NCBI GenBank assembly: GCA_050260355.1
Contig: JBLNBZ010000089.1
Coordinates: 1 to 5,541 of the forward strand
Source: CADEFX01 sp050260355
GTDB lineage: Bacteria > Pseudomonadota > Alphaproteobacteria > Rhizobiales > Hyphomicrobiaceae
Reading direction: 5' to 3'
Length of the DNA stretch: 5,541 nucleotides
The notes under the pieces were generated by a model. It was not told where the DNA came from and did no database searches. It worked only from the letters and a program-made list of their open reading frames with translations. The position numbers and the translations under genes were made by a program. Of the stretch, positions 4,942-5,541 are shown one piece after another (within the stretch, counting starts at the first letter, position 1; the number at the start of each line of letters is the position of its first letter).

Positions 4942-4964
4942 CCCGGTCGGGCATTCCGACCGGG
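4942..4964. terminator. Strong stem-loop downstream of the regulator
   Basis: CCCGGTCGG (4942-4950) and CCGACCGGG (4956-4964) form a perfect 9-bp GC-rich stem around a 5-base loop (GCATT), 56 bases after the regulator stop codon. No T-run follows on either strand, so termination may need Rho or be partial. It is the most stable hairpin I found in the right third and the likeliest transcript end for the regulator. Confidence 0.5.
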
Positions 4965-5221
4965 TAGCGCGCGACCGCAATCATCCGCGCTCGGGCTGCC
5001 CCGCAACAGGCAGATCTGCGACAAGGCGGGCGACGACTGCGGCGAGCTCGCCGGCGGCCTCTCCCTCGCTTCCACGCGCTCCCGATCGACGCCATGCATC
5101 GGTCGTCGCGGCGCGCTCTTCCAAGTCGGCCACGCGCAGTGACGCCTCGAGGCGCACGCCGCGGCGCGGCACCCCCGGCGTCGAGCGCCAAAGTCTTCAG
5201 AGTTGAGCCCAGTCGCCATCA

Positions 5222-5241
5222 ATTTCGGCCGGAGCCGAAAT
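5222..5241. repeat. Perfect inverted repeat ATTTCGGC-CGGA-GCCGAAAT
   Basis: Eight-base arms around a four-base loop form a tight hairpin in otherwise unassigned sequence. It is followed at once by TGCTGAGGCCTAGCA (5241-5255), itself nearly symmetrical around AGGCCT. It could be an operator or part of a small RNA. No T-tract follows, and no adjacent gene explains it. Confidence 0.5.
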
Positions 5242-5444
5242 GCTGAGGCCTAGCATCCTTTGTACTACCGGTGCGCGTACGGACTGCGACTCCCCTACGC
5301 CCTTTGCCCCGCTTGTGCCCACGGCATACTAAAGAAAGATTTGACGCGCGGGATTCATTGCCACCGAACCTGTTTACGAGTAGCGGGCGCGATGCACGGG
5401 CACCATCCTAATTTTGGGCCGCATTCTGTTGATCGGAGTGGCAG

Positions 5445-5468
5445 GCGAATTTTTAATTATGCGAATTT
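5445..5468. repeat. Direct repeat GCGAATTT, two copies 16 bases apart
   Basis: GCGAATTT occurs at 5445-5452 and again at 5461-5468 with an all-AT spacer TTAATTAT. This is the most AT-rich patch at the right end and lies just before TTGACA at 5479. Two tandem regulator sites at a promoter for a gene past the edge would explain it, but this is inference. Confidence 0.4.
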
Positions 5469-5541
5469 CAAGCGGTCATTGACACGCGGCCGGCTTGCTG
5501 CGGTCGGCCTTCCACCCCCTTCGTCTCTCCACGAGCCTCAC

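Larger units (their letters stand above)
4965..5541. other. Long stretch without a convincing gene
   Basis: No frame here has both a plausible start and coding-like base use. The longest minus-strand frame (63 codons from a GTG at 5172) has more G/C in first than in third codon positions, the opposite of a real gene in a GC-rich genome, and lacks a ribosome site. From about 5220 to the edge, base composition becomes mixed with AT-rich patches, more like a regulatory region. It holds a hairpin (5222-5241), a direct repeat (5445-5468) and a TTGACA hexamer (5479-5484) without a good -10. A promoter for a gene beyond the right edge is possible. Confidence 0.5.

Noticed and set aside
4151..5191. 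346-codon minus-strand open frame across the regulator and beyond
   Set aside because: It lies mostly antisense to the LuxR-type gene, whose motifs are clear; the translation is Arg/Ala-rich and resembles no protein family.
3605..5285. Ten-base repeat CGTACGGACT present at 3605-3614 and 5276-5285
   Set aside because: One such match between two non-coding regions of about 600 bases each is roughly what chance gives; the flanks do not match.
4981..5322. Minus-strand frame of 41 codons (GTG 5322), an in-frame TGA at 5199-5197, then 71 more codons; possible pseudogene or selenocysteine readthrough
   Set aside because: The residues look somewhat protein-like, but third-position GC is low (about 61% and 73%), first-position GC is higher in the right part, no ribosome site precedes it, and no selenocysteine element was seen.

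Overview
This window reads as a stretch of a GC-rich proteobacterial chromosome, most likely an alphaproteobacterium of the Rhizobiales type. The basis is strong GC bias in third codon positions, a D-carbamoylase very like the Agrobacterium enzyme, and a LuxR-type regulator with a degenerate receiver domain. The taxon is an inference from remembered family sequences; no search was run.

Left part (1-2013, + strand): the end of a peptide-transporter operon. The last codons of a DppD/OppD-type ATPase overlap (ATGA) a complete DppF/OppF-type ATPase. Eleven bases later comes a nitrilase-superfamily amidohydrolase that aligns almost residue for residue with N-carbamoyl-D-amino acid hydrolase. The order suggests import of a small peptide-like or N-carbamoyl compound followed by cytoplasmic hydrolysis to an amino acid, CO2 and NH3.

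Middle part (2017-3438, - strand): a two-gene operon, pcaI then pcaJ, for the two subunits of a 3-oxoadipate (or related 3-oxoacid) CoA-transferase. It runs head-on into the amidohydrolase gene. The two stop codons are three bases apart and lie in opposite arms of a perfect 8-bp stem-loop.

Right part (3439-5541): mostly non-coding or unassigned, around one regulator gene at 4070-4885. The 631 bases between pcaI and the regulator are richer in AT than the genes. They contain several inverted and direct repeats and a chain of very short reading frames joined by ATGA overlaps, the first with an excellent ribosome binding site. The regulator has a LuxR-type DNA-binding domain and a receiver-like domain lacking the phosphorylation residues. 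After it come a strong stem-loop and about 575 bases with no convincing gene but two further repeat structures.

The four complete metabolic and transport genes belong to known families. The least explained part is the region leading into the regulator. No mobile element, CRISPR array, tRNA or rRNA was seen.
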